64,000 bases of DNA from Biancaea sappan (taxonomy: Eukaryota > Streptophyta > Magnoliopsida > Fabales > Fabaceae). The stretch's first letter is position 1, and each line of letters begins with the position of its first letter. Location of the stretch: NCBI GenBank assembly GCA_037074585.1, contig CM073500.1:44530689-44594688 (forward strand), written 5' to 3'. The notes beneath the pieces are model-generated. The model saw nothing but the letters and a program-made list of their open reading frames with translations. It was not told where the DNA came from and did not search any database. Below, piece after piece: positions 10,278 to 21,701 of the stretch. Made by a program: the position numbers and the translations under genes.

Positions 10278-11804
10278 ATTTGCAGTCCATCTGGCAAAAA
10301 CATGTTTTGAAACTAAATTTTGAACATCTTTTTCTAAAACAGATTTAGCGGATTTGCAGTCCGTTTTGAGCAAAAAAGTTTTGTTAAAAACTTCTTTTTG
10401 GAATTTTTTGACAATTATAACAATAGATAAAATTTCTTGTTTTATTGTGGAGTATTTTTGTTGGGCTTCTGTCCATACTCCTGAATTAAACCTAACTACT
10501 TGTTCTTTTGAACTTCCTATGGGCCTTTGTTTAAGGACTCCTCCATATCCTTCTTTTGATGCATCGGTCTCGATGATCATAAAGGCTTCTGGGTCTGCTA
10601 TTCCTAAGCATGGGAGTTTCTTAACTTTAGCCTTGAGGGTTTTGACAGCGTCCGTCATGGACTGATCCCAAGGAGGGGATTTCTTTCTAAGTCTAGAGTA
10701 AAGAGGTTTACAAATTACTCTAAGATCTTGAACAAAATCTGAAACATAATTAAGACAACCTAAAAATCTTTGTAATTGATTTTTGTCAGTTATCTCGTCT
10801 GGAAATTTATCAGCAAATTCAATAGATCGGCTAATTGGTTTTATCATACCCTGATGGATATCATAACCTAAAAACCTAATCTTTGTTTTGAACAGTTTCA
10901 TCTTTTTAGCTGAAACGACTAAACCATTGTCTTTAACAATTTTATAAAATTGATCAAGGTGCCTAAAGTGTTGTTCTATGTTATTAGAGAACACTAAGAC
11001 ATCGTCTATGTAAATTATTGAAAATTGAGAAAAACTATTAAAAATAGAGTTCATCACATTCTGAAATTCAGAAGGTGCGTTCTTAAGTCCAAAGGGCATT
11101 ACGTTCCATTCATAATGTCCAAAGGGGACAGCAAAAGCTGTTTTGTACCTATCTTTTTCTTCAATTTGAATTTGATAAAAGCCCGATTTCATATCGAACT
11201 TGGAAAATAAAGATGCTTTTTGAACACGACCGATTAAGTCACTCCTATCAGGTATAGGGTACCTAATCCATCTAAGGACCTTATTGAGTGGTTTGTAATT
11301 AATGACCATACGAGGGGCTCCTCGTTCTATTTCTGCCTGATTTTGAACATAGAAGGCTGAACAGCTCCAAGGGGACTTACTGGGCCTAATCAGCTTCTTA
11401 CTTAACAGATCTTGGATTTCCTTTTTACAGTATTCCAAGGTTTCTTTATTCATTTGAATGGGCCTAGCCTTAGTTGGGATTTTTTCTTCACTAAAACTGG
11501 GCTCATAAGGAAGTGAGACTGTGTGTCTCTTTCTATTCCAGAAAGCGTTGGGCTTGTCTGAACAGATTTCTTTTTCAAATCTTTTTTGAACAGATTCTAT
11601 CCTAATTCTGACTTGAGGTATTTCTATCTGATCCTCAATTCTTTTGTATTGAATTTCTTTATTGAGCAATTTAATTTGGGTTTGTTTTTTATTGATCAAA
11701 TTAATGCTGGAAACAGCTAAATTTTGAAGTAAATTGACATCCTTAGTTTTGGTAGGATTTAAAAATTTAAAGCAAAGTTCTTTGCCTTGAACAGAAGTAA
11801 AAAT
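10224..11804 (-). pseudogene. Viral RT-RNase H fragment (right copy)
   Basis: Continues the polyprotein of 11805-13580 past a nonsense codon; the open part from the first internal Met is 491 residues. It matches the left copy nearly residue for residue, with a Met to Thr change in RNase H next to the catalytic Asp. True viral coding ends at a Trp codon at 10287-10289. From there about 11 bases resembling an upstream RNase H stretch (10276-10286) and then leader sequence are read as about 20 spurious residues. The final part of RNase H and ORF2 are missing. YIDD is intact. Confidence 0.88.
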
Positions 11805-13580
11805 TCATAATTCTGAAACCTTAAAAGGATAAATAAGGGTCAGAAAAGGTGTTCCTAAAATCATTGAATGATTTAAATTCCTAACAAGAATAAAAGTTGA
11901 GTTGAACTTAATGCCTTGATTACATATCTTGGCATTAGACAACTTGTACCTAACTGGAAGTCTATTACCTCCGGCACCGCTGAGGCTTTCAGTGGTTTTT
12001 TCATAGTATTGAGTGGGAATTAAACCTTCTTGAAGACAATTAAAATCAGCGCCTGAGTCAATCAGAGCAACTAATTTCGTATTAAAACTACCTATGGTAA
12101 AGTTAATTTCACTATACCATCTTTGAACAGATATTTGAGAAATTAAATTTAAATAATTTTCTTTTAGTTCAGAGCTAGTTTCTCCTAACTCGTGTTGATC
12201 AGTGGAATTGTCAGAATTCCTAGTTTCTTTATTAGCCATTAAACTTAAAATATCTAAGGATAAGTCATTATCCTTCTGTTTGAGCAATTGAATTTCTTCT
12301 TTAATAATTTTAATTTCTTCCTGGAGTTCTTTAACAGAAACTCGTTCCGAAGTGGAAGTGTTTTGAAATCTATTTATTATTTCTTGAACATTGTAAGGTT
12401 TAACTAAGGGTTTTGGTTTGGGTTCGTCCAAATCCATTAGTTCCTTAATTTTGAGCAGATATTCCTTTTTTATTTCTTCATCAGTAATCTTGTCTAAGAT
12501 TTCTAATAAAGTTTGAACTTTATCTTTATTAATTACATTAATTAATTTTGAACAGCTACCTAATTGTTTTGAACAATCTTTACAGGTGCAAATTCCTATG
12601 TCTGAATGACTCTCGTCATCAGATGTTGAACTAGAAGATGAATTACTCAGTTGATCTAACTGATATAATTCATTTTGAACACTAGACTGATCTGAATCAG
12701 ATTCTGACTCAGAGTTTTGATTTTCTAACAGAATGCTCATAAGACTCTGTTTGTACTTATCATCTATTTCTAAAGAATTAATGCGTTTTTTGAGCCTGCA
12801 ATGCTTGGAAATATGTCCATACCTCCCGCATTTAAAACAAACTACAGATTTAGGATCTGTACGTTTTGAATTATGGTGTCTGGGTTTATCAGACTGTTGA
12901 ACAGGTTTCTTTGTTTGGAATGATCTAACAGGTTTGTCAGGGTAACGACGATAAGTCTTCCTGACGGTTTGATACCTATGACTCTTCCTATTTCTTTTAT
13001 TTTGAACAGAGGGGGCTCGAATTTTTTCGATGCCGTATTGATCACAGAAATTTCCTAATTCTCTAGAAGTGCTTTTGATCTCATGTTTTAACTTAGACTG
13101 AAGCTTCATATCATTACATATGACAAGAGCTTCGTTTGTAACAACATTAATTAATTCGCCAAAAGTCATCTGACCTAAGGGAAGTGTATTGTTGCATTGT
13201 CTCCTAATGCTTTCTTTGACTCTTTCGGCAAATAGGTTGGGTAATCCACCTAAAAACCTTTCTTTCCAGTAGTCTGCTTTACTATCAGACCGTGTATATA
13301 GCTTGGTAAGGAACATGTCCTTGTACCACCTAAAATCAGACATCGTGGGACATCTGAGGTTAATTAATTGATTACCTATTCTTTGTTGAAAATCTGTGGG
13401 ATTTCCTACAAAGTGTTTTGTGAGTGCATAAATTAAAACTGCTACTGAATCTTGAACATCTATTATTTGACCATTAATTTCTTCTTGTTTGATCGCGAAT
13501 TTGATCGTAGATCTTTCAGCTTCTGTGAGATAATTATCCCACCAGCCTTTTAATTGACCAGTAAAACCAGTTGTTAACAT
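11805..13580 (-). pseudogene. Viral capsid plus protease fragment (right copy)
   Basis: 591 residues. A capsid domain with a CCHC zinc knuckle at 248-261, preceded by a Lys/Arg-rich stretch (about 190-245) and followed by a Ser/Asp-rich acidic part, a coiled-coil linker, and the aspartic protease with its DSGA motif. The ORF ends at TGA where the left copy has GGA (11803-11805), a single-base nonsense mutation inside the protease domain. The beginning of the capsid domain appears to lie in the C-terminus of the neighbouring upstream ORF, in another frame, so its Met at 13580 is probably an internal codon and not a natural start. Confidence 0.85.
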
Positions 13581-13585
13581 GGTTA

Positions 13586-15655
13586 CTATTGAACTTCTTC
13601 ATTATTTTTGATCTTATACGCCGTAGCGCACATTGACATATTTTGAATAATTCTTAAAATTTGATGTTCGCTATGACCATCAATGTTCCATTCTACAATA
13701 GACTCGCCGTTATAGCTAGCCTCTGTAATTAAACTATTTTCTTCATACTGGGTATCTGGGTAACTAGGCCTACGGTAGTAATTCCTAGTCACTGGTTTTG
13801 GATTCCTAAAGCTGATTCTATTAACTTCAGGGTTTTGATCATTGTCTGGTTTAGACAGTGTATTGATCTGAGGACTTTTTGACCTATTATTAGAGACATT
13901 TAGTTGATTTAACCTATTGGTGATCTCATCAACTAAGTTTTGAGGGTTAGAACCTAATTTTATTGATTTCAACTCTGCCTGGGTAAGTGTTGGAATCTTA
14001 TACAGGGGTTGTTGAGGTACTGAACTGACAGAATTTAAACCTAAGGAACTAGAAGGTGATTCTAGGACCTTGTTATTAACTACGTTTTCTATCCTATCTA
14101 ATTGCTTACCTAAGGTGTTGAGCGCTAAATTGGTAAAATTATTTTGAGATTCAATGTTTTTGACATCTCGTTTTGAACTATGTTGTTCTTCATTACCTTC
14201 TACAGTTTTGAACGGAGTTGCTTCTATCTCAGTACTACCTTTTGAAATTTTTAAATTTTCTAAAGGAGGGTGAACCGAGACTATTTTTTGACCTAAAGTA
14301 GTATCCCATTCCACTGTAATCCTAGAGTGGGTGTTTACTTCTTTTTTGACAAAAGGATTTTCTATATTGTTGTTTAAACAATACATTTCAAACCAATTAA
14401 AAAAGAAAATGTGATCTCCTAGGTTTTCTAAGAAATCATAGTATTCTAATTTCCATTTTTGAACTTGTTCTTCAGAGAAAGTACAGAAATACCATTCTCG
14501 TTTGAACCTATTATGTGCCTGCATAAACTCTGCGTTTAGCAAGGGTTTATTCATTTTGAACTCTCTTCTTATCACAAGAATTTGTGATCTAGTGGGTGAG
14601 TGATTCACAGAAGAGTTTTCTTGAACTGATTCATAAATGGGTTGAGGAATTGAAGGTTGAAAATCTACTCCTCTGAGACTAGTTGAAGTCTCAAGAGTTT
14701 CTACTGCAGATCTGTAATCAGAATCTACAGAGTGTCTTGAATCTAATTCTAAATCTGGATTATTGAACATTTTATTTCTAAATGAGGATGATCTATTCAT
14801 AGATATCCTGACATGTCCTTCTGGACTTTGAACAAAATTTTCTAAACTTCTAGACTCTATTTTCTTGGAAGGTTGGATACTTTCCAAATCCCAAGAGTCT
14901 GGAAATGCAGCTATGATTTTATCATGCCTGAGGGGTTTAGGAGTCATGATCATTGATTTTTGTAAATTAGCCTCCATTAGAATGGTTTCATTCTTCGGGG
15001 ACTCTTTCTTAACAGAAATTCCTACTCCAGTTTTGGAGACCTTATAGTGAATCCTAAAAACTATAGAAAGATTATCCAGTTCCTCACTGAATATTCCTTC
15101 TGTGGTCTTGATGTGTAATTTTAAAGCTTTTTCGACGTTTCTCAACGTCTTCATGTAATTTGGAAAACACTGAAAATAAATTGGGCCATTGCAGAGGTTC
15201 GACTCTACAAGACTTAACATAGAATCTTCGAAAGACAGTGCATGTCGATCTTGAAGAAGAATTAAGACGGGATGACTTATGCCTAACCTGTGCATAGGTT
15301 TGACAGCTACTTGGATTAATCCTATGTGGATGAATCCGAAGTTCTCTCGCCTGTGTTGATCTAATTGATTTTTATCTAATAAATTAATTGTGCCTTGACA
15401 CTTTCCCAAAGGAATCGTGCCTTCTATAGTTCTTACTATGTCTTGAACCTTAAAATTAAAAGTTGAATGCTTGTATACCTCACTAGGACGTACTTGGGGC
15501 ATCTCCCAATTTCTTAACCTTTCTTCGGCTTCTACAATAGAAACTTCAGAATTATTGATCTCATCTTGGTCTACTGAACTATGATCACTAGAGACAGAGG
15601 GAACTCTGATCTCAGATCTATTTCTATTTAATAATCTTCTTACTAATTCAGACAT
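13586..15655 (-). pseudogene. Viral movement protein plus start of capsid domain (right copy)
   Basis: 689 residues. The segment about 60-200 has the 30K-type movement-protein pattern of caulimovirids, including the VAVKP motif (116-120), an L-x-D-R motif and a GPIYF motif (157-161). These proteins form tubules through plasmodesmata. The middle is Ser/Asn-rich. The last 60 residues resemble the N-terminal capsid region, then the frame ends with TAG, and the capsid continues 8 bases on in another frame. This points to a small indel in what was one long ORF, although a natural split ORF cannot be excluded. Start: first Met, 217 bases past the primer-binding site. Confidence 0.85.
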
Positions 15656-15871
15656 TTTTAAGAAAATAAAATTCTTAAAATTCTTCTAACTTTGCTAAGG
15701 TTTTAGTGGGACCACGTCCTACGGGAACACCTGCCTCTCTCGGGCCTTACGGCTTACCAACGCAGTTAAACAACGCTGACCAACGCTAACTCCTTAACTA
15801 ATTAAAAGTTTCTTAAGAAAATAAATTCTTAATTATATCTAAACTAACAGGAAGGTTACTAACAGAACTAG

Positions 15872-15883
15872 GCTCTGATACCA
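15872..15883 (-). promoter_or_regulatory. Viral primer-binding site (tRNA-Met)
   Basis: TGGTATCAGAGC on the minus strand, complementary to the 3' end of initiator tRNA-Met; by convention this is nucleotide 1 of caulimovirid genomes. It is followed by about 215 bases of non-coding sequence before the movement protein. Only the right copy has it. Confidence 0.9.
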
Positions 15884-15931
15884 TTTTTCCAACTAGCCGC
15901 TGGGGATCGTCGTCCTGTTGACTAACCTAAG

Positions 15932-15935
<4 letters not shown>

Positions 15936-15977
<42 letters not shown>
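15936..15977. repeat. (TA)n tract at the right edge of the endogenous virus
   Basis: About 21 TA units directly abutting the viral leader end. Counterpart of the TA tract at 5509-5572. Confidence 0.9.
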
Positions 15978-15980
<3 letters not shown>

Positions 15981-16721
15981 ATAGTCATGCTATATACTCA
16001 TTTATGACTTCACTCATTTTTGCTGCAAGCTTTTAAACTTTTCACATATATAAAATGCATCTTCAAGATTCTTTTTGGTAAAGTTACCCTAAAGTACCCT
16101 TGTATATTTCAATTTGAAATGGTAATCTATATAATAGATTAGAACAATTTGACATTAATTACTAGTAGATCATTAAATTATGTATAATAAAATAAATTTA
16201 AATAAATAAATTAGATAAATTAATCACATCACATTAAATAAATTTTAAAAAAATAAGGATAAATTGTTATATAATTGATATATAATTGCTATGTAATTAT
16301 ATTAAATGAATTTGAAAAAATTAGGATAAATTACTATATATAATTACTATATAATTGATATATAATTAGTATATAAATGATAAATTAAGTAAACTTTTCG
16401 ATTGAAATATAATGTATTGTCTTTTGGTTAATTAGCATTTATTATATATAAATAATTAAATAATTAATTGTTATATACCTACTTTCAGAAACAATAAATT
16501 ATAGAGTTCTGTTCTTCATTATACATGTCAATTTTCTTTCTCTAAATCCACTGGTACAACTCGACAATGCTCTATCTTCCAACCAAGCTCTCGCTGCTCA
16601 TCTTTCGCCATTTGATCACATTCTTCCATTGATCGGGAACCCAACCGATACTTAGTGATATGACTTCTTAAAGTTCCAGCCTTTTTTTCTCCTATAGATA
16701 CTTTTCTTCAATTCTTTTTTT

Positions 16722-16765
<44 letters not shown>

Positions 16766-16788
16766 AAAGAAGATGATCATGATACAAT
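15978..16788. other. AT-rich intergenic DNA with an (AT)n tract
   Basis: No gene seen. Contains repeated ATAATTGATATATAATT-like phrases at 16265-16380 and a pure AT run at 16727-16762. The last 8 bases (16781-16788) are the left target duplication of the adjacent hAT-like element. Confidence 0.6.
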
Positions 16789-17382
16789 TAGCACTGTTAA
16801 ACGGGCCAGTCCGGACCTGACCGAACCAGCCCGTCACGGGCTTAGAGACAAACGGGCCTAAACAAGCCTGCCCGTTTAGGCCCGCCGTCTTTTTGGAAAG
16901 ACCAAGCCCGTCAGCATAGGCCCGCGGGCCACGCTTTTTTTTTTAAATGTTAAAATATTATAATTTTATATTTTTTAGTAAAAAAATTAATAATTTTTTA
17001 TTAAAATAGTATTTATCAATGTAATACATTACATCTTTAATATTTTGAAATAACCAATAACTTTAATTTTTTGTATTTTCTTTCTAATTTAACTATATTA
17101 TATTTAAAGTTATAAATTTTATATTTATTTTTAAAAAATTACAAAAGTTTTATATCCAAATTTACTATATTTATTGAATATAAGGTTATAAAATATAAAA
17201 ATGTGATAAAGAGGGATTATTTTATACTAAATAATGTATTTTTCTAAAAAAATTTTTTTTTTAAAAGGCGAAAGCCCGTTTAGGCCCGTTTTTAAATGGG
17301 CCTAAATTGGTCAGTCCAAAACCGCCCATTTATGGGCGGTCCCGATCTGGCCCGCGGGCCACGGTCTTTTTCCCCAGTACTA
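16789..17382. mobile_element. Non-autonomous hAT-like DNA transposon
   Basis: 594 bases flanked by a perfect 8-bp direct repeat GATACAAT (16781-16788 and 17383-17390), the duplication length of hAT elements. Terminal inverted repeats are short and imperfect: TAGCACTG at the left and TAGTACTG on the other strand at the right. Both subterminal regions (16800-16935 and 17265-17365) are densely packed with GGCCCG/CGGGCC motifs in both orientations, typical of plant hAT non-autonomous elements, around an AT-rich core without an ORF. It needs a transposase from elsewhere. Confidence 0.8.
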
Positions 17383-17390
17383 GATACAAT

Positions 17391-17814
17391 AGACTGATAC
17401 TATTTTTTTGCCACCATTTTTCTAAATCGAAGAACAATATCATTGTCCAATGAACTAGCACTATTTCTTTGGCACCATGTTCCTCCATAGTTTTAGCAGA
17501 CTATCCACTCAATCTTCATGCCTATTACTGCAATAATTTGTTTCCTCTAAGAGTTGCAAATTTTCCTGCAAGAAGAAGCTCAAAAGCATTAAGTTTTTTT
17601 GGTTTGTATTATAAGTCTATTATCACTTCTTTTACATGTTTTGTAAAACTTCTATTTTTAACATGTATCCTTACTCTATAAAATTTTTTTTCACATTTGC
17701 ACGGGTTTCAATATTCTCAGAGATTCACATCTATCTTCATTAAAATCGTAGCAGTTCTTATCCCAAAATTCAAACCTATTTTCTCATATATCTCAAATAC
17801 AGGTGTTTTTCAGT
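17391..17814. other. Unassigned intergenic DNA between hAT and element 1
   Basis: Two short ORFs of about 70 residues (17469-17681 and 17697-17906) show no recognisable family pattern, and the second runs into the LTR. Nothing else is supported. Confidence 0.5.
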
Positions 17815-18269
17815 TAACATGTCACATTTCAAAAATTGAGCATGTGAAAAGATACTACTCATTTGATATAATTCTCAAACATACGTTATATACATATATT
17901 CTGTAAGGTTTTACATTCAACCTTAATCATTCATTCCACACTACAGAATTATATTCATCTAATAAGCAAATATAGACATACATAGTCTGATATTTCTATC
18001 TCATCGCAAGCCTAGGAGACCTATAGAAAGTACAGAGCGTTTCTAGGGTCCACATTAATAAGTATTGGTATCCCACCAGACAGAAATAGAGAATAATCCC
18101 AAGGGGCTTCTAATCTTCAAACGGATACTCTTGTTCTTTATTTTCTGTATCTGAAAAAAAATAATCATAGGGAGTGTGAGTTTATTTAAAAACTCAGTAA
18201 GTAAATAACTGTACTATATAAAATATCAAAAGTACAAATACCACATTTACTCATATAATTAATTGTCTT

Positions 18270-18610
18270 ATACATCGAGTAGTATGGGACTCTAACCCTT
18301 TCAAACTCATGAATAAGATCTCATAGGTATACACCGAGTAGTATGGGACTTTAACCCTTTCAACTCGTGTATAGATTTCATAGATATGCACTGAGTAGTA
18401 TGGGACTCTAACCCTTTCAAACTCGTGTATAAGATTTCTTAGATATACACCGAGTAGTATGGGACTTTAACCCTTTCACACTCGTGTATAAGATTTCTTA
18501 GATATACACCGAGTAGTATGGGACTTTAACCCTTTCACACTCGTGTATTAGATTTCTTAGATATACACCGAGTAGTATGGGACTTTAACCCTTTCACACT
18601 CGTGTATTAG
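18270..18610. repeat. 58-bp tandem repeats in the element 1 LTR
   Basis: About six copies of a unit containing GAGTAGTATGGGACT and a run like TAACCCTTTCA. The other LTR has five copies (25430-25715), and element 2 carries diverged copies at 27205-27370 and 33530-33700, so the unit is older than either insertion. Confidence 0.9.
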
Positions 18611-18955
18611 ATCCCGTAGATCTTTACTCATTAATAAGATAGTGAGAATTCATCACATAGTACAATTGTCATGAAATAAATAATTTCTACATACTCTTAT
18701 TTCTATTGATCATCATATACTCCCATATGAAAAATTAATTGCTTATTATCCAAATAATATTGTAAATGGGACTTATATTGTACTTTGACTAGTAATATCA
18801 AATTAGCTGAGCAAGGTTATTCACTCACCTTGATTTTTGTCCAAGTTTACCTTGTTCCACACTAGAATTTGTGTAGGAAAATTTTCTAGTAAAATATATT
18901 ACAAGGAATCATAAGAAAGGAAACAAAATCACGAAAATACGTAAAATTTTCTGAC

Positions 18956-19205
18956 TGCTACAGTAACGGGTTGCTACAGTACGGTTTGCTACAGTAACGG
19001 TTTGCTACAGTGTCGGTTCGCTACAGTAACGGTTCGCTACAGTGCCTGTTCGCTACAGTAACGTTGACTGCTACAGTATCGTTGACTGCCGACACTACAG
19101 TACTGCTACAGTACCGAAGAAAATTTTCCAGATTTTTTCCCGAAATTTCTGGTCGCTACAGTAACTCGAAGAAAAATTTCAGATTTTCAGTTGGTACAGT
19201 ACTTC
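18956..19205. repeat. GCTACAGTA short-motif array in the element 1 LTR
   Basis: More than a dozen CTACAGT motifs spaced mostly about 16 bases apart, repeated in the other LTR at 26055-26310. The read-through ORFs over this array are artefacts of its periodicity. Confidence 0.85.
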
Positions 19206-19900
19206 GAATTTTGCAGAAAATCTTTCAAAAAAATTCATCCTTTCCTTTCTTTTGATTCAAAACCAGAATCTCAACTCTTTTAACCGATTATAACTCAAAT
19301 ATAACTTCTAAAACAACTGAGATTCATGAATTATCATCAAAATCTTCAAGAACAAAACCTCCTCTGATCTTGTATATAAACTGAAATTTAAGGAAAATAA
19401 TCTGATTAAAGCTTACCTTTGATCCTTACAAAGCTTTTGAACCGAACAAATAATCAGAAATTCTGAAGATCAAGGAAAGGATTTGAGAAGAGGGTGAAGA
19501 AACGAGAGAAAGTGAATTCACTATTCACTTCAGCTGCTTCGATCGTGAGAAGAAAATAAGGGGGGTACTATTGAAACTTTATATTAAATATTTCTAATGG
19601 ATTATTCAATAACCCATGGGTATCCATAACCCAACATCCAAACCCATCCAGTCAATTTACAATAAATGGACTAATTGACCATTCTGAAACCACTTTTCCA
19701 TGAATTTCACCATTCTTAGAATATATCCCTCATTGTGCAAATATTTAGTCCAGTCATTTAACTCAATTTTCATAAATAATATTCAAAGAGAACAATTAAA
19801 TATGAAAATTAAAAATGATCAAAATAAATAACTAAAGTAACGTTGTAGAATTCTAAAATACTCTTAAGCGAATTATATTCTGAAATTAACGGGTATTACA

Positions 19901-19916
19901 TTCTACCCCCCTTAAA
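19901..19916 (-). promoter_or_regulatory. Polypurine tract of element 1
   Basis: Minus-strand AAGGGGGGTAGAA directly abuts the 3' LTR, the expected primer for plus-strand synthesis. Confidence 0.85.
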
Positions 19917-19947
19917 AGAATTCGGTCCTCCGAATTAAAATCTTACC

Positions 19948-21336
19948 TCAAGTTTCAAATAAATGTGGATAGTTTTTCCACATCTCATCTTCTGCTTCCC
20001 ACGTAGCTTCCTCGCGAGAATGATTTCTCCAAAGAACCTTGACAGTAGGAATTTCTTTGGTACGCAATTTTTTGACTTTTCTATCAAGGATAGCTACTGG
20101 TACCTCTTCGTAGGTGAGAGTTTCATCAAAATGAACTTCTTGGGGTTGAATGACATGAGAAGGATCAGGAAGATACTTCCGTAGCATGGACACATGAAAT
20201 ATTGGATGAACTCCCTCTAGGTTGGAAGGTAGGTCTAGGCGATATGCCACATTACCCACTCTGTCTACAACCTCATATGGGCCAACATACCTCGGACTAA
20301 GCTTGCCTTTCTTCCCGAATCTCATTACTCCTTTCATAGGTGAGATTCGTAAGAAAACCATATCACCTATTGCAAATTCAAGGTCACGTCGTCGGTTGTC
20401 CGCATAAGACTTCTGTCTACTCTGAGCAGTTAACAACTTCTCTCTGATCAGTTTAACTTTATTTATATCTTCCTGTATCATCTCAGGTCCAAATATTTTG
20501 GTTTCACCAAGTTCAAACCAACCTATAGGAGATCGACACCGTCTCCCATACAAAGCCTCAAAAGGTGCCATCTGAATACTGGCTTGGTAACTGTTGTTAT
20601 AAGCAAATTCAATAAGAGACAAATGATCTTCCCAACTTCCACTGAAATCCATCACACAAGCTCTTAGCATATCCTCTAAAGTCTGAATTGTCCTTTCGGA
20701 CTGTCCATCAGTCTGAGGATGGAATGCTGTGCTAAGATTTACTTTGGTACCCAAAGCCTCTTGAAAGACTTTCCAGAACCGAGAAGTAAACTGAGGTCCT
20801 CGGTCTGATATAATGGATATTGGTACACCATGAAGTTTCACTATTTCTTTAACATAAATTCGAGCAAGTTTTGCTACACTGAAAGTGGTATGAACAGGAA
20901 GAAAATGTGCTGACTTAGTAAGTCGATCCACTATGACCCATATTGAGTCATTTCCTTTTGTTGACCGAGGTAAACCTACTACAAAATCCATAGTGATCCT
21001 TTCCCACTTCCATTCGGGAATATCTAGTTTTTGCATCAATCCAGATGGTCGTCGATGTTCAGCTTTAACTTGCTGACAAGTCAAACATCGAGCTACAAAG
21101 TCAGTCACGTCTCGCTTCATGCCCTCCCACCAGTAAACTTGTTTCAAGTCCTGATACATTTTCACAGCACCAGGGTGTACAACGTAGGGCGAACCATGAG
21201 CTTCCATTAAGATTTCATGTTTCAAAGATTCAATGTTGGGGACACAGAGTCTCCCATTAAACCATAAGACTCCTTCTTCATCTACCAAGAAACTTGGTGC
21301 TAGACCTTGCCTTGCCTTATCTCTGATTTTGACCAT
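19948..21336 (-). pseudogene. Element 1 integrase with chromodomain-like tail
   Basis: 462 residues of the pol C-terminus. HHCC zinc finger at H47, H54, C84, C87; the DDE catalytic triad at D117, D178 and E214; a GPY/F-like region about 320-375; and a C-terminal chromodomain-like segment about 405-460 with the LWRNH and EEATWE motifs common in Tekay/Del chromoviruses. This tail is thought to guide integration to chromatin. The frame is separated from the RNase H frame by a 5-bp tandem duplication of GTAAA near 21360 that shifts the reading frame, so it is cut off from its natural polyprotein. Confidence 0.9.
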
Positions 21337-21356
21337 ATCAATGTCATTTTCTAAAT

Positions 21357-21692
21357 TTACTTTACTTTTTCAACAAGAGATGATCTAACTGTTAAATGAG
21401 CCAGAAATGTACCTGACTCAGTGATCTCGAAGAATACTCCATCAGCTTTCAACTCTTGTAGTTCATGTATTAGAGACCTCCTTATAGTGGCAATGTGAGC
21501 TAAACTTCCCATAGACTTTCGACTTAGAGCATCAGCCACTACATTTGCTTTACCTGGATGGTAAAGGATGGTACAATCATAATCTTTCAGAAGTTCCATC
21601 CACCTTCGTTGCCTTAGATTGAGATCTCTCTGCTCAAAAATGTACTTAAGGCTTTTGTGATCTGTAAAAATTTGACAAGTCTCCCCATACAA
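21357..21692 (-). pseudogene. Element 1 RNase H fragment
   Basis: 111 residues covering the later part of RNase H, including the D-H-K-S-L-K segment near the start and the DALSRK motif around 56-61, followed by the linker to integrase. It is separated from the RT frame by an in-frame TAG at 21697-21699 at a position where the related element 4 has a Trp codon, and from integrase by a frameshift. Confidence 0.85.
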
Positions 21693-21701
21693 GTAATGTC
21701 T

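Larger units (their letters stand above)
5573..15935. mobile_element. Endogenous caulimovirid (florendovirus-like), two partial copies in inverted orientation
   Basis: The left copy (5573 to about 10213, plus) runs leader, deletion of primer site, movement protein and most of capsid, then protease-RT-RNase H, ORF2, promoter and a second leader. The right copy (15935 down to about 10214, minus) runs leader end, tRNA-Met primer-binding site, movement protein, capsid with CCHC finger, protease, RT and RNase H, then jumps back to leader sequence. The copies meet leader to leader. Order MP-CP-PR-RT-RH followed by an ORF overlapping by ATGA fits the published florendovirus plan, inferred from layout and not from a search. 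There is no integrase and no LTR, as expected for a pararetrovirus. Where the copies overlap they are almost identical by eye, so both likely came from one virus population. Neither copy is complete or intact. Confidence 0.88.
17820..19900 (-). repeat. 3' LTR of element 1
   Basis: 2081 bases with TG...CA ends. It holds six tandem copies of a roughly 58-bp unit (18270-18610), an array of CTACAGT motifs (18956-19205) and an AGGTGAGT splice-donor-like motif (minus, 18823-18830). The matching LTR is 24981-26638 plus 35454-35817. Confidence 0.93.

Noticed and set aside
18270..18610. Regular repeats resembling a CRISPR array
   Set aside because: Units are contiguous tandem repeats in a retrotransposon LTR of a plant, with no unique spacers.
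19010..19255. 81-codon ORF in the element 1 LTR (also at 26112-26357)
   Set aside because: Produced by the periodic CTACAGT array; both copies are LTR sequence.
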